Assembly (NCBI RefSeq): GCF_008386505.1
Contig: NZ_VUNZ01000002.1
Coordinates: 558,001 to 622,000, forward strand
From: Chryseobacterium sediminis
GTDB lineage: Bacteria; Bacteroidota; Bacteroidia; Flavobacteriales; Weeksellaceae
DNA: 64,000 nucleotides
Direction of reading: 5' to 3'
The notes under the pieces were generated by a model, which saw nothing but the letters and a program-made list of their open reading frames with translations, searched no databases and had not been told where the DNA came from. The translations under genes and the position numbers were made by a program. Below, piece after piece: positions 53,837-63,294 of the stretch. How positions within the stretch are numbered: position 1 is the stretch's first letter; each line of letters begins with the position of its first letter.

Positions 53837-54091
53837 TTGAAAGAGAAAGGATTACATAAATTAAGTGGATTCCCTAAAAACAAAATGGGGAAGATATTGG
53901 GGTATGATAATGACCATCTTAAAATGCCCAATAAAATCATTGAAATGGGGCTTCTTCCGGAGACCGCTTTCAGGATTTTGTATCAGGCTCCGTTCAATGG
54001 GCCCATGTATGTAGAATTTGGAGCAGAAAAAAGCCGGATTGCTCTTCGTGAGGAAGAAGGAGATTACATCATTGTTGAAGAATTGAATTAA
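53837..54091 (+). CDS. feoA: Ferrous iron transport protein FeoA
   Basis: An 84-residue SH3-like protein needed for FeoB function. LHKLSGFPKNKMGKILGYDND, KIIEMGLLPETAFRILYQAPFNGPMYVEF and the C-terminal EEGDYIIVEEL match FeoA. A TTG at 53837 is the only start that keeps the conserved LSxF segment; the first ATG (codon 17) would cut it. That TTG lies about 20 bases after the -7 box. Its stop overlaps the feoB ATG (TAATG). Confidence 0.9.
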   Translation: MKEKGLHKLSGFPKNKMGKILGYDNDHLKMPNKIIEMGLLPETAFRILYQAPFNGPMYVEFGAEKSRIALREEEGDYIIVEELN

Positions 54092-56124
54092 TGCAGGAAA
54101 ACAAGAAAAAACAGATACTTTTAGTCGGAAATCCTAATGTAGGAAAGTCAACGGTTTTTAATACGCTTTGCAACAAAAAGCAGAAGACCGGGAACTATGC
54201 CGGCGTTACCGTTGCTAGCCATTCGGGGAACTATACCTATAAAAACCAGGATGTTGAGGTTATTGATCTTCCAGGTTCTTACAGCGTATACCCGAGTTCA
54301 GAAGATGAAGCTATTTTTTCCAAATATCTTATCGACGAGCAGAAAAACTATGCAGGTGTTGTTTATATTCTTGAAGCATTAAGTTTAAAAAGAGGGTTGC
54401 TTCTGTTTCAACAGATTCAGGACCTTGGAATTCCAATGATTTTGATTGTTAATCAGATTGATCAGGCAGAAAGAAGAGGAATTACCATTGATATTCAAAA
54501 ATTTTCCGAAGCATTAGGCATTAAAATTATTCAGACCAATGCTAAGGAGCAAATCGGGATTGAGGAAATAAGAGAAGCCGTTTACAACAATGAATTTGTA
54601 AAAACAGATAAGGTTTCTTTTGAAACACCGAACGAACATAGAGATTTTATTCAGAAACTGGCAGCACACAAAGGTTTCGATAATGAATATAAAGCCTGGA
54701 TGAGCCTTTCACTGGGAACAGATCTCGGCAGAATAAGTTCTGTAATGGAACAGCTGAATGAGACAGATACGAAAAGCCTGGTTCCAAAAAGATTACAGGT
54801 TCAGGAAACTGTAAGAAGATATCAGAATGTAGACAAAATATTGGAAGATGTAATTTCTAAAAAAACTCAATTCAAAGAATTATTAACTGAAAAACTGGAT
54901 AAAGTTTTAGTACATAAATTTTGGGGTTATGTAGTCTTTTTACTGATCTTACTGATTATTTTCCAAAGTGTTTTCTTCCTTGCGGAATATCCAATGAACT
55001 GGATCGAAGAAACTTTCTCATGGCTGGCTGCATTTACAAACGAACACCTTCCCGAAGGACCTGTTAATTCACTTATTTCAAACGGAATCGTTCCGGGAAT
55101 TGGAGGAATTGTCGTTTTTGCGCCACAGATCGGAATCCTGCTGTATTTCCTTTATCTGCTGGAAGACTCAGGATATATGGCAAGAGTTGTATTTCTGATG
55201 GACAGATTACTTCGTCCTTTCGGGCTTAACGGAAAAAGTATTGTTCCACTTGTATCAGGAACGGCCTGTGCTATTCCTGCAGTAATTTCCACCAGAAACA
55301 TTGAGAATGTGAAAGAAAGATTGCTGACGATATTGGTAACACCATTTATGACATGCTCTGCAAGACTTCCGGTGTACAGTATTATTATCGGTCTGATCAT
55401 CTCAGAAGGAACATTTTTAGGAATAAAATATAAAGCGCTGGTTCTGATGGGGATGTATCTTCTTGGTTTCTTAGTTGCTTTATTCTCAGCAGCAATTCTT
55501 AAAAGATTTATAAAAAGTAAAGGAAAAACATATCTGGTAATGGACCTTCCTGCCTATAAAAAACCACTTTTCGGTTATGACTTTAAAATGGTTTTAGGGA
55601 AAGTATGGGACTTCATTACAGGAGCCGGAAAAATTATTTTCATTGTAAGTGTTATCATCTGGTTTCTGAGCTATTTCGGACCAAGTCAGAAAACAAATGA
55701 ACTGGTAGCTACAGACGTTCATCTTGACCATTCTTACCTTGCCAAAATGGGTAAAGGAATAGAACCTGTAATTGCTCCTTTGGGTTACGACTGGAAAATG
55801 GGAGTTGGAATTCTTACCAGTTTCGTAGCAAGAGAAGTGTTTGTAGGAACAATGTCTACACTTTACAGTTTGGAGGATGATGCTCCGGAAGTGAAAGTAA
55901 TTGATAAAATGAGAAGAGATGTAAAACCAAACGGAGAAAAAGTCTTCAGCTTTGCAACCGGTATCTCGGTTCTTCTTTTCTATGCATTTGCAATGCAGTG
56001 TGTTTCTACACTTGCAGTAGTCTACAGAGAAACCAAAAGCTGGAAATGGACCGGCTTTCAGGTGGTCATGATGACAGGTTTGGCATATTTTGTGTCGATG
56101 ATAGTATATCAGATTTTAAAGTAA
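54091..56124 (+). CDS. feoB: Ferrous iron transporter FeoB
   Basis: A 677-residue inner-membrane Fe2+ transporter with a cytoplasmic G domain. G1 is GNPNVGKST (about 13-21), G3 DLPGSYS, G4 NQID. Two Gate motifs are visible in the membrane part (SGTACAIPAVISTRNIEN and the repeat ending MTCSARLPVYSIII) with the core CFeoB domain between. Somewhat shorter than the roughly 770-residue E. coli protein. Overlaps feoA and the following small gene by one base each. Confidence 0.96.
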   Translation: MQENKKKQILLVGNPNVGKSTVFNTLCNKKQKTGNYAGVTVASHSGNYTYKNQDVEVIDLPGSYSVYPSSEDEAIFSKYLIDEQKNYAGVVYILEALSLKRGLLLFQQIQDLGIPMILIVNQIDQAERRGITIDIQKFSEALGIKIIQTNAKEQIGIEEIREAVYNNEFVKTDKVSFETPNEHRDFIQKLAAHKGFDNEYKAWMSLSLGTDLGRISSVMEQLNETDTKSLVPKRLQVQETVRRYQNVDKILEDVISKKTQFKELLTEKLDKVLVHKFWGYVVFLLILLIIFQSVFFLAEYPMNWIEETFSWLAAFTNEHLPEGPVNSLISNGIVPGIGGIVVFAPQIGILLYFLYLLEDSGYMARVVFLMDRLLRPFGLNGKSIVPLVSGTACAIPAVISTRNIENVKERLLTILVTPFMTCSARLPVYSIIIGLIISEGTFLGIKYKALVLMGMYLLGFLVALFSAAILKRFIKSKGKTYLVMDLPAYKKPLFGYDFKMVLGKVWDFITGAGKIIFIVSVIIWFLSYFGPSQKTNELVATDVHLDHSYLAKMGKGIEPVIAPLGYDWKMGVGILTSFVAREVFVGTMSTLYSLEDDAPEVKVIDKMRRDVKPNGEKVFSFATGISVLLFYAFAMQCVSTLAVVYRETKSWKWTGFQVVMMTGLAYFVSMIVYQILK

Positions 56125-56276
56125 TGGACTCATCATTAATTTTTCAATACGTACTTATCCTATTAATTGTAGGATTTGCCTGCTACTCTTTATTTAAAGT
56201 ACTTAAAAAGAATTTTGCCCCTAAAAAATTCAGCTCCAAAAGAACGAACTGTGATAAAGACTGTGGCTGTTCTTAA
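56124..56276 (+). CDS. 50-residue FeoB-associated Cys-rich membrane protein
   Basis: The ATG overlaps the feoB stop (TAATG) and encodes 50 residues: an N-terminal membrane segment (about 7-24, FQYVLILLIVGFACYSLF), a basic stretch and a Cys-rich end (NCDKDCGC). This is the layout of the small proteins called FeoB-associated Cys-rich membrane proteins, which may play the part of FeoC. The cysteines could bind iron. It is too short for many gene finders. Confidence 0.85.
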   Translation: MDSSLIFQYVLILLIVGFACYSLFKVLKKNFAPKKFSSKRTNCDKDCGCS

Positions 56277-56341
56277 TATTAGGTTCATGAGATAATTGAA
56301 AAAAATGTAGTAAATTCATTTTTCTAATGTAAATTATTAAT

Positions 56342-57358
56342 TTGAATTTCTTAAAAACAGGATTACTCTTACTATTTTCTTTGTTTGCCGTTAAGGGGAA
56401 AGCACAATCCGATACCGCAAATACCAAGTCCTATGCAGACCAGGTAATGATCCGTGTGAATCTTGATACCAATATCGAGAACTATGTTTTTTCATCAGGA
56501 GAAGGTAAAGATGCGTTCGAGATGGACCTGTCAATCAATAATAAAATCAAAACATCCTTTTCAGTCGATTATAGAATTATAAGTGCAACAATATCATTTG
56601 CACCCAGATTTTTAGCAGGAAATAATGATGATGAAATGAAAGGGGAGAGTTCTTATACCGATTTTAGTTTCAGGCTTTTTCCCGGAAGATTTATCCAGAA
56701 TGTTTATTATAAAAATGTAAGCGGATTTTATGTTGAAAATATGAAAGACTTATCCCCCGGATGGCAGGAAGGAAGAGATCCTTATATTCGGTTTCCTGAT
56801 TTAAGGGTACAGACCTTTGGCGGATCTACATCCTATATTCTCAATAAAAACTTTTCAGCAAGAAGTATCTACACGCAGGGAGAATGGCAGTATAAAAGCA
56901 GCGGAAGCTGGGTGCCATTTCTTGACTATGACCTTACTATTTTCAGAAATAAAATTGATGGTATAAAAAGCAAAGATACACAATATAATATCGGGGGGAA
57001 TATCGGATATTTCTATAATTGGGTCATTGGTAAGAATGTCAATATCTCACCTTATCTGGCTGTGGGTATCGGAGGGAAATTCTCCAGTTACAGAGATCCT
57101 GATTATGGTGGTGTAAAAGAAACTGCCCAATATGCAACTATCAGAATGCAGGGAGGGCTTCATATCGGGTATAATACAGACCGGTTTTTATTTGGAGGTA
57201 AAATGAATTTTAATACCTATGGCTACGATCAGAAAAACAATCAGACCATAGAAAATAATAACCTGTATGGCTTGTTATACATAGGGTATCGTTTTGCACC
57301 ACCGAAAGTTGTAAAAAAGACCTATGATAAAATCCAAAAAAAGATTCCCATTCTATAA
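56342..57358 (+). CDS. DUF4421-like outer-membrane beta-barrel protein
   Basis: A 338-residue exported protein with a signal peptide (LLLLFSLFAVKGKAQ, cleavage about residue 22) and alternating strands to the C-terminus (GGNIGYFYNWVIGKNVNISPYLAVGIGGKF, LYGLLYIGYRFAPP). The DTNIENYVF opening and overall pattern suggest DUF4421. The start is a TTG at 56342: a stop codon lies four codons upstream in frame and the signal peptide needs this start. Function unknown. Confidence 0.7.
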   Translation: MNFLKTGLLLLFSLFAVKGKAQSDTANTKSYADQVMIRVNLDTNIENYVFSSGEGKDAFEMDLSINNKIKTSFSVDYRIISATISFAPRFLAGNNDDEMKGESSYTDFSFRLFPGRFIQNVYYKNVSGFYVENMKDLSPGWQEGRDPYIRFPDLRVQTFGGSTSYILNKNFSARSIYTQGEWQYKSSGSWVPFLDYDLTIFRNKIDGIKSKDTQYNIGGNIGYFYNWVIGKNVNISPYLAVGIGGKFSSYRDPDYGGVKETAQYATIRMQGGLHIGYNTDRFLFGGKMNFNTYGYDQKNNQTIENNNLYGLLYIGYRFAPPKVVKKTYDKIQKKIPIL

Positions 57359-57376
57359 GTTGAAAGGTCTTTTAAG

Positions 57377-57384
57377 TATCTTTG
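57377..57384 (+). promoter_or_regulatory. -7 box for glmM
   Basis: TATCTTTG followed by CG, 43 bases before the glmM ATG; a TTG lies 14 bases upstream, closer than usual. Confidence 0.4.
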
Positions 57385-57426
57385 CGTTGGAAAATTTAGA
57401 AAGAACAAAATAAAAGTAAAAACATC

Positions 57427-58809
57427 ATGTCATTAATAAAATCTATTTCCGGAATTCGCGGAACCATTGGCGGTAAAGTAAATGATAACTTAACACCGCT
57501 GGATGTAGTAAAGTTCGCTTCCGCATTCGGAACCTGGCTTCAGAATAATAAAAATAAAAAAGATCTTACCCTTGTCATCGGAAGAGATGCCAGAATTTCT
57601 GGTCAGATGGTTTCTTCTTTGGTAACAGCTACATTGCAGGGATTGGGAATTAATGTAATAGACCTTGGTCTTTCTACAACGCCAACAGTTGAAATAATGG
57701 TTCCTGAACTGAATGCAGACGGAGGAATCATCCTTACCGCTTCCCACAATCCAAAACAGTGGAATGCACTTAAATTATTGAACGAAAAAGGAGAATTCAT
57801 TACTGGAGAAAACGGAGCTGAAGTACTGGCTTTAGCAGAGAATGAAGACTTCAACTATGCGGAAGTGGATGACCTTGGAAAATATGAAACAAGAGATGAT
57901 GCTTTTGATATCCATATTCAGCAGATCCTTGATTTACCAATGGTAGATGTAGAAGCAATCAAAGCTAAAAACTTTAAAGTAGCGCTGGATGCGGTAAATT
58001 CTACAGGAGGTATTGCTATTCCTATGCTTTTGGACAAATTAGGTTGTGAAACCATCAAATTATACTGCGAACCCACAGGACATTTCCCACACAATCCTGA
58101 ACCGTTAAAAGAACATTTGGGAGACATCTGCGAATTGATGAAAAAAGAAAATGCAGACGTAGGAGTTGTAGTAGATCCGGATGTAGACAGATTAGCGCTT
58201 ATTGATGAAAAAGGTGAAATGTTTGGCGAAGAATATACATTGGTTGCTGTTGCTGATTACTTATTGAAGCATAAAAAAGGAGCTGCTATTTCTAACCTTT
58301 CTTCCAGCCGTGCTTTGAGAGATGTAGCCCGTTCGCATGACTCAGAATACTTTGCCAGTGCTGTAGGAGAAGTAAACGTTGTTACTTTGATGAAGGAGAA
58401 AAATGCAGTGATTGGAGGGGAAGGAAACGGAGGAATTATCTATCCTGATTTACACTACGGAAGAGACTCTTTAGTAGGAGTAGCCTTATTCTTAACGCAT
58501 TTGGCCAAAGAAAACAAAACGGTTTCTGAACTAAGAGCAGGATATCCAAGTTACTTCATGGGTAAAAAGAAAATAGAACTTACTCCGGAGATTGATGTAG
58601 ATGCTATCTTAAGCAAAATGGAGCAGGAATATAAGAATGAAGATGTTTCTACCGTAGACGGCGTTAAAATAGACTTTGAAAATAATTGGGTTCACCTTAG
58701 AAAATCTAACACAGAGCCGATTATCAGAATTTATACAGAAGCTCATTCTCAAGAAGAGGCTGATCAGTTAGGTGATGATATCATTGCTAAAATTAAAAGT
58801 TTAATCTAA
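57427..58809 (+). CDS. glmM: Phosphoglucosamine mutase
   Basis: A 460-residue alpha-D-phosphohexomutase converting glucosamine 6-phosphate to glucosamine 1-phosphate for UDP-GlcNAc synthesis. The N-terminus ISGIRGTIGGKV, the phosphoserine loop TASHNPKQWNALKLL (about 99-113), the metal loop DPDVDRL, the sugar loop GGEGNGG and the phosphate loop RKSNTEPIIRIY are all present. The Asn after SHNP and the length fit the GlmM/phosphomannomutase-like group of Bacteroidota. Monocistronic with a strong terminator. Confidence 0.9.
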   Translation: MSLIKSISGIRGTIGGKVNDNLTPLDVVKFASAFGTWLQNNKNKKDLTLVIGRDARISGQMVSSLVTATLQGLGINVIDLGLSTTPTVEIMVPELNADGGIILTASHNPKQWNALKLLNEKGEFITGENGAEVLALAENEDFNYAEVDDLGKYETRDDAFDIHIQQILDLPMVDVEAIKAKNFKVALDAVNSTGGIAIPMLLDKLGCETIKLYCEPTGHFPHNPEPLKEHLGDICELMKKENADVGVVVDPDVDRLALIDEKGEMFGEEYTLVAVADYLLKHKKGAAISNLSSSRALRDVARSHDSEYFASAVGEVNVVTLMKEKNAVIGGEGNGGIIYPDLHYGRDSLVGVALFLTHLAKENKTVSELRAGYPSYFMGKKKIELTPEIDVDAILSKMEQEYKNEDVSTVDGVKIDFENNWVHLRKSNTEPIIRIYTEAHSQEEADQLGDDIIAKIKSLI

Positions 58810-58818
58810 AAATAGACT

Positions 58819-58848
58819 AAGAACGGACCATGAGTCCGTTCTTTTTTT
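58819..58848 (+). terminator. Terminator of glmM
   Basis: AAGAACGGAC (58819-58828) pairs with GTCCGTTCTT (58834-58843) around a 5-base loop, followed by TTTTT. Confidence 0.88.
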
Positions 58849-58857
58849 ATATCAGGC

Positions 58858-59439
58858 ATGTTTGAACATATCAAAAACAAATTTCCATTCCCTAAAGAAA
58901 AATGGAGAAAATTTTTAGGCAGCTTTGAGCGTATGGAAGTTCCTGCCAAAACTTTGCTTTTAAAAGAAGATGAGGTTTCCTACAATGCTTATTATATTGA
59001 AAAAGGCATGGTGAGAGCTTGGTATAATAATGACGGAAAAGACGTAACATTCCAGTTTTTTCTTGAAAATACAATGTTTTCTTCTCTTGAAAGTTTCAAA
59101 AAAGGCTTGCCAAGTATGGTGTCATTTGAGACCATAGAACCATGTGTTTTATATAAAATTAATAAACCGGATGTAGAGGCTTTCCTGGAAGAAGTTTACG
59201 AAAATCCCGAACTTAGAAATCTCTTTATGGATGCTCTTTTTGAAAGGGTATTTGATTATATGAAACATTTCTTTTCCTTCATTAAAGATACACCCCAGCA
59301 ACGGTACATCAATCTTGCAAAAACCAAACCGGAGATTATTAAAAGAGTTCCCCAGCATTATATTGCTTCTTATCTGGGTGTTACAACGGTACATCTCAGT
59401 AGAATCAAAAGCAAAATATTAAAGGAGAGGCTGGAATAG
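58858..59439 (+). CDS. Crp/Fnr-family transcriptional regulator
   Basis: A 193-residue regulator. Residues about 10-115 are a cyclic-nucleotide-binding-like beta roll (LLLKEDEVSYNAYYIEKGMVRAWYNNDGKDVTFQFF) lacking the cAMP-contact Arg/Ser pattern of Crp and the Fe-S cysteines of Fnr. The C-terminal winged helix contains VPQHYIASYLGVTTVHLSRIKSKIL. The effector is unknown. A palindrome 270 bases downstream, before the oxidoreductase gene, is a possible target. Confidence 0.9.
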   Translation: MFEHIKNKFPFPKEKWRKFLGSFERMEVPAKTLLLKEDEVSYNAYYIEKGMVRAWYNNDGKDVTFQFFLENTMFSSLESFKKGLPSMVSFETIEPCVLYKINKPDVEAFLEEVYENPELRNLFMDALFERVFDYMKHFFSFIKDTPQQRYINLAKTKPEIIKRVPQHYIASYLGVTTVHLSRIKSKILKERLE

Positions 59440-59705
59440 GCTGAAAGATGGAAGCAAGAAGTTTAAAAAGAAACGGCATAAATTCTGACTCATCTTAAAC
59501 GCAATGTTCGCAAAGAATAATATGTATTGTTGAAAATGTTCGCAAAGGCGTTTCACTTAGCGATTATAACTGTTCTTTGCTAAACGAAGTGCCCTTGCGC
59601 CCAAATAATGCATAATAGTATATCACCTAGCGCTCTCTGCGTTTCAATTCTATTTCGAGTTTTATAAACTTCCAGCCTCCCTTCCTCCGGCTTCCTTTCC
59701 CAATT
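59440..59705. repeat. Intergenic region with short direct repeats
   Basis: AATGTTCGCAAAG occurs at 59503-59515 and 59535-59547 in a stretch rich in related words (TTTGCTAAACG, CTTGCGCCC). It resembles the degenerate 'CGCAAAG' filler common between genes in Bacteroidota. No gene was seen. Confidence 0.45.
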
Positions 59706-59721
59706 GATAACAAATGTTATC
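59706..59721. promoter_or_regulatory. Palindromic operator candidate before the oxidoreductase gene
   Basis: GATAACAAATGTTATC is a perfect 7-2-7 inverted repeat ending 22 bases before a -7 box (TAATTTTG, 59744-59751). Its position, just upstream of the -33 region, would suit an activator or repressor such as the adjacent Crp/Fnr regulator or an HxlR-type protein. Confidence 0.5.
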
Positions 59722-59743
59722 GCTCAACAGCACTCATCCTCGA

Positions 59744-59751
59744 TAATTTTG
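59744..59751 (+). promoter_or_regulatory. -7 box for the oxidoreductase gene
   Basis: TAATTTTG matches TAnnTTTG and lies 16 bases before the ATG, giving a very short leader. Confidence 0.5.
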
Positions 59752-59767
59752 TATAAAAATTAAAAGA

Positions 59768-60739
59768 ATGAAAGCAGCAGTAGTATTTGAAAAAGGAAGT
59801 ATCCCTCAATACGCAGATTTTCCCGAACCGGAAACACTACAGGAAAATGAAATTTTAGTATCTGTAAAAGCAGCATCTATTAAAAACCTTGACAGAGCGC
59901 GGGCAGGCGGAAGCCATTATTCTACAGAAAATGAAATTCATCAGCCTAAAATTATCGGTTCTGACGGAGTAGGATACCTTGAAAACGGAAATAAAGTCTA
60001 TTTTTTCAGCAAGAAAGGGACTGTAGCTGAGAAAGCTGTGGCCGATAAAAAAATGACCGTCCCGATTCCCGAAGAACTTGATTTTTCTATAGCAGCAGCA
60101 CTACCTAATGCGGTCATGGGATCAGCAATGGCTTTAAAATTCAAAGCAGGGTTGCAGCCTGGAAATACAGTACTCATCAATGGAGCGACAGGAATTACAG
60201 GAAGAATAGCTGTTCAGATAGCTAAATTATATGGAGCCCGAAAGATCATTGTTACCGGAAGAAATGAAGAATCATTACAATCTTTGCGTGAGCTGGGAGC
60301 CGATGAGGTAATTTCCCTTCAATCCACAGATGATGACTTTAAACAAAAAATAAAAGAAATTCATCAGCAAACGCCTATAGATGTTGTTTTGGATTATATC
60401 TGGGGACATTCTGTAGAAATGATATTGTCAGCATTCAAAGGAGACGGATCTTTTTCCCATAAAACAAAACTGGTAACAATAGGAGGAATGAGCGGAGATA
60501 CCATTCAGCTGTCTTCACAGATTCTCAGAGGAACTGATATTCATATTTCAGGATCCGGATTAGGGAGCTGGACCAAGGAAGAATCTGCACTCCTGTTTTC
60601 AGAAATTATTCCGGAAATGTATCAGGCGGCCGTAGAAGGAAAAATTAAAATGGAAACAGAAGAGGTTGATATTAAAAATATCGAAGCCGTATGGAATGCT
60701 GAGATACAAAGCGGAAAACGTCTGGTCATAAGAATTTAA
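59768..60739 (+). CDS. MDR-family quinone oxidoreductase-like NADP-dependent dehydrogenase
   Basis: A 323-residue zinc-free medium-chain dehydrogenase/reductase. The N-terminal catalytic domain has AASIKNLDRARAGGSHYS and IIGSDGVGYLENGNKVYFF; the Rossmann domain has LINGATGITGRIAVQIAKLYGARKIIVTGRNEESL (about 135-170), with basic residues suggesting NADPH. No structural or catalytic zinc ligands are seen. Likely reduces quinones or enones. It follows the Crp/Fnr gene and a palindromic operator candidate. Confidence 0.87.
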   Translation: MKAAVVFEKGSIPQYADFPEPETLQENEILVSVKAASIKNLDRARAGGSHYSTENEIHQPKIIGSDGVGYLENGNKVYFFSKKGTVAEKAVADKKMTVPIPEELDFSIAAALPNAVMGSAMALKFKAGLQPGNTVLINGATGITGRIAVQIAKLYGARKIIVTGRNEESLQSLRELGADEVISLQSTDDDFKQKIKEIHQQTPIDVVLDYIWGHSVEMILSAFKGDGSFSHKTKLVTIGGMSGDTIQLSSQILRGTDIHISGSGLGSWTKEESALLFSEIIPEMYQAAVEGKIKMETEEVDIKNIEAVWNAEIQSGKRLVIRI

Positions 60740-60946
60740 CCCCAATTTCCATTTTTTTATCCACAATCCTTTTATCGGTTTTCTTTTTTTACTATTTTTA
60801 TAATAGAAATTTATGAACTGGAAAATTCAAAAAAAAGTTGCAACTTTGCATAAATATTTGAATATCAGTTTCAGATGTATTATTAACTAAACGTTTGCCG
60901 AGGTTTGTAAGCAAATTCAGACATCAGGCCGACAAAGAGGACACTA

Positions 60947-62329
60947 TTGGAAGAGTATTTTGGAAATGAACTTGTAAAAAAGTTCGAGGAAATGATGGAA
61001 AACAATGACGAATTCTACTTTGATACAGAAGAGTTGGAAGACATTATTGTTTATTATTTGGAGCTTGGTGATTTTAATTACGCTGATATGGCGGTTAATT
61101 ATGGACTAAAGCTTCATCCCAATTCATTGGATATCAAGATCAAAAGACTTGAAATCCTTTTGGAGTGGGAAGACTATAATATGGCGAAGGAACTCATCAA
61201 CGAGCTGAAAGGTGCTTCTATGGAGAACACAGACTTTTTGGTTTGTTACGCCAAATATTATTCGAGCTTAGGAAATCCCAGAAAATCCATTGAAATTTGT
61301 AAAAAAGCTTTGACATTAGAGGAAGAAGAAAACTTTCTCCACAACTTTATTGCGGATGAATATGTGAATCTTGGAGATCCTTTTAACGCCCTTAAACATT
61401 ACAGAAAAGCACTAAAAGAAGATCCAACGGACGAATATTCGCTGGAAAACTGTATGGTGTGCTTCAGTGACCTGAATAAGAGCGAGGAGGCTATTGCCTT
61501 TCTTAATGAATATTTAGACGAATTCCCTTATTCTGAAACCGCTTGGTTTGAATACGGACAATTCTATTTCAACAGAAAAAATTATGATGAAGCCATAAGA
61601 GGCTACGATTATTTATTGGCAATCAATTCAAACTCTGTAGGAGTATACGCTAATAAATCGGCCTGTTATGAAGCGATGGGACAATATCAGAAAGCGATTG
61701 ATACATATGAAGAGATGCTGGAACTGGAATATACGAAAGCATTTACTTTTTATAAGATCGGATTATGCAATAAGGCATTGAAACAGCCTATTTTAGCTTT
61801 AAATGCATTCCAGAAATCATTGAGAGAAGACCCTCAGTTTTATCTTGCCATGATGGAACAGTCCTACCTTTACGAAGAAATGGGAGGAATGTCTGAAGCC
61901 TTGCATTATGCTAAAGAAGCTACCCAGCTGAATGAAAACAATCTTGATTACCAAAAAAGATTAGCGTTTCTTTTCATCGATTCAGGGAAGTTTGAAGAAA
62001 GCCTTTCTTGTCTTAAAAAGCTGGTGGATGCTGAGCCTACAAGGTTCTACAACTGGTATGCCTACTCAGAAGTTTTAATGTTGGTAGGAGAGTACGAAGA
62101 TGCGGTAACTGTTTTGAATAGTGCCATAAAAAAGCATCACAGAGCAGAACTGTTTTATCAGTTGAGCAATTGTTTTTTCAATCTGAAAGATCAGGATAAA
62201 GGAACAGAATCACTTCAGAAAGCATTAGACCTTGATCCGTCTTTAGTTAAGGATATGCAGAAAAAATATCCTTTCATTAAAGATGAAGTGAAAAAGGTTA
62301 AGGCTACTAAAGTGAAGAAAAAGAACTAG
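60947..62329 (+). CDS. Tetratricopeptide-repeat protein
   Basis: A 460-residue cytoplasmic protein made almost entirely of TPR helix pairs (for example NFLHNFIADEYVNLGDPFNALKHYRKAL and VYANKSACYEAMGQYQKAIDTYEEML), with a basic tail (KVKATKVKKKN). Such proteins are scaffolds; the partner is unknown. I keep the TTG start at 60947 because the acidic N-terminus MEEYFGNELVKKFEEMM looks like part of the fold; an ATG at codon 16 is the alternative. No signal peptide. Ends at a strong terminator. Confidence 0.85.
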   Translation: MEEYFGNELVKKFEEMMENNDEFYFDTEELEDIIVYYLELGDFNYADMAVNYGLKLHPNSLDIKIKRLEILLEWEDYNMAKELINELKGASMENTDFLVCYAKYYSSLGNPRKSIEICKKALTLEEEENFLHNFIADEYVNLGDPFNALKHYRKALKEDPTDEYSLENCMVCFSDLNKSEEAIAFLNEYLDEFPYSETAWFEYGQFYFNRKNYDEAIRGYDYLLAINSNSVGVYANKSACYEAMGQYQKAIDTYEEMLELEYTKAFTFYKIGLCNKALKQPILALNAFQKSLREDPQFYLAMMEQSYLYEEMGGMSEALHYAKEATQLNENNLDYQKRLAFLFIDSGKFEESLSCLKKLVDAEPTRFYNWYAYSEVLMLVGEYEDAVTVLNSAIKKHHRAELFYQLSNCFFNLKDQDKGTESLQKALDLDPSLVKDMQKKYPFIKDEVKKVKATKVKKKN

Positions 62330-62349
62330 ATTAATCTAAAAAATAATAG

Positions 62350-62379
62350 AAAAACCTGCAGAAATGCAGGTTTTTTTTT
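62350..62379. terminator. Terminator after the TPR gene
   Basis: AAAAACCTGCA pairs with TGCAGGTTTTT around a GAAA tetraloop (62361-62364), followed by T residues. It overlaps the stop of the convergent lipoprotein gene. Confidence 0.88.
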
Positions 62380-63247
62380 ATTGATAATTGTACTCGTAGA
62401 TGAATTTATCAGGAGCACTTGTAGTGGGGTTTCCATTGATATCAAGAGATTGTCTGTCTTCTACAGAAGGATAACCTGCAGTATTAAATGTAGTGGTATA
62501 TTTATGAGAAGTTGTTCCGGTTGCTGTTCCTCCGCCGGCTGGGGTATTGGTAAACTGTCCCTTATAGGAGCTTAAGCTATTCTTTATATTTGAAAACAAC
62601 ATGCTTACCCCGTCGCTTTCATTTCCATTGAATATGATTTTATCAAAGCCTTTTACATTCTTGAAAGGATAGTTTTTATCCGTGTAAGTGTAGGTCTCAG
62701 CTTCTGTGTAATTAACAGTGTTTCCATTTACAACTCCGGTTCCTGAGCCTACATTGCTTACCATATTTCCGTTGCTGTAGGTGAATACACTGTTGATTGT
62801 GGAAGATCCCGCAGCCCCGGAATTCGTTTGTTTCTTTACACTGATCTCTGTAGTACTTGTGTAAGTATAAGTAAAAGTAACCGTGTTTTGTACTGTACCG
62901 GTAAGAGAATATTCCTTAGTAATGGCAGAGGCCATACGACCGTTGGAATATCCGTATTCAACTGTGCTTTCAAGAACATTGTTTTCGTAATTTTTAATTC
63001 CGGTAACGTATTCATCGGTATAAGTGAACTCAATTCTTTGCCCATGATTAATGTTGTTAATCATGCTGATAATTTTGGTTCCGTTGTAGTTGATTTTCAT
63101 TACAATACCATCCATAATCATCTTTGTAGGAAGAATTACATTTTGATTGGAAGGGTCGCTGTTGTCAAAAGGAGCATCATCATCATGCGAAGAAGAACAC
63201 GAAAGTGTTAATAAGGCTATTGAGCCACAAAGTAGAATTTTTTTCAT
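62378..63247 (-). CDS. Lipoprotein of unknown function
   Basis: A 289-residue lipoprotein with lipobox TLSC (Cys17) followed by a Ser/Asp-rich linker. The body is beta-rich and full of Thr, Tyr, Gly and Asn (VTFTYTYTSTTEIS, SVFTYSNGNMVSNV, YTEAETYTYTDKNYPFKN), a composition common among Bacteroidota surface lipoproteins with YD-like strands. The final segment is FIYEYNYQ. No catalytic motif is visible. It is convergent with the TPR gene. Confidence 0.75.
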   Translation of the reverse strand: MKKILLCGSIALLTLSCSSSHDDDAPFDNSDPSNQNVILPTKMIMDGIVMKINYNGTKIISMINNINHGQRIEFTYTDEYVTGIKNYENNVLESTVEYGYSNGRMASAITKEYSLTGTVQNTVTFTYTYTSTTEISVKKQTNSGAAGSSTINSVFTYSNGNMVSNVGSGTGVVNGNTVNYTEAETYTYTDKNYPFKNVKGFDKIIFNGNESDGVSMLFSNIKNSLSSYKGQFTNTPAGGGTATGTTSHKYTTTFNTAGYPSVEDRQSLDINGNPTTSAPDKFIYEYNYQ

Positions 63248-63294
63248 AGTTATAAGTTAAATCGGTCAAATATAATTTAATTTATAATATGATT

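Noticed and set aside
59440..59705. CRISPR-like array
   Set aside because: Only two 13-base repeats with no regular spacing and no cas genes.
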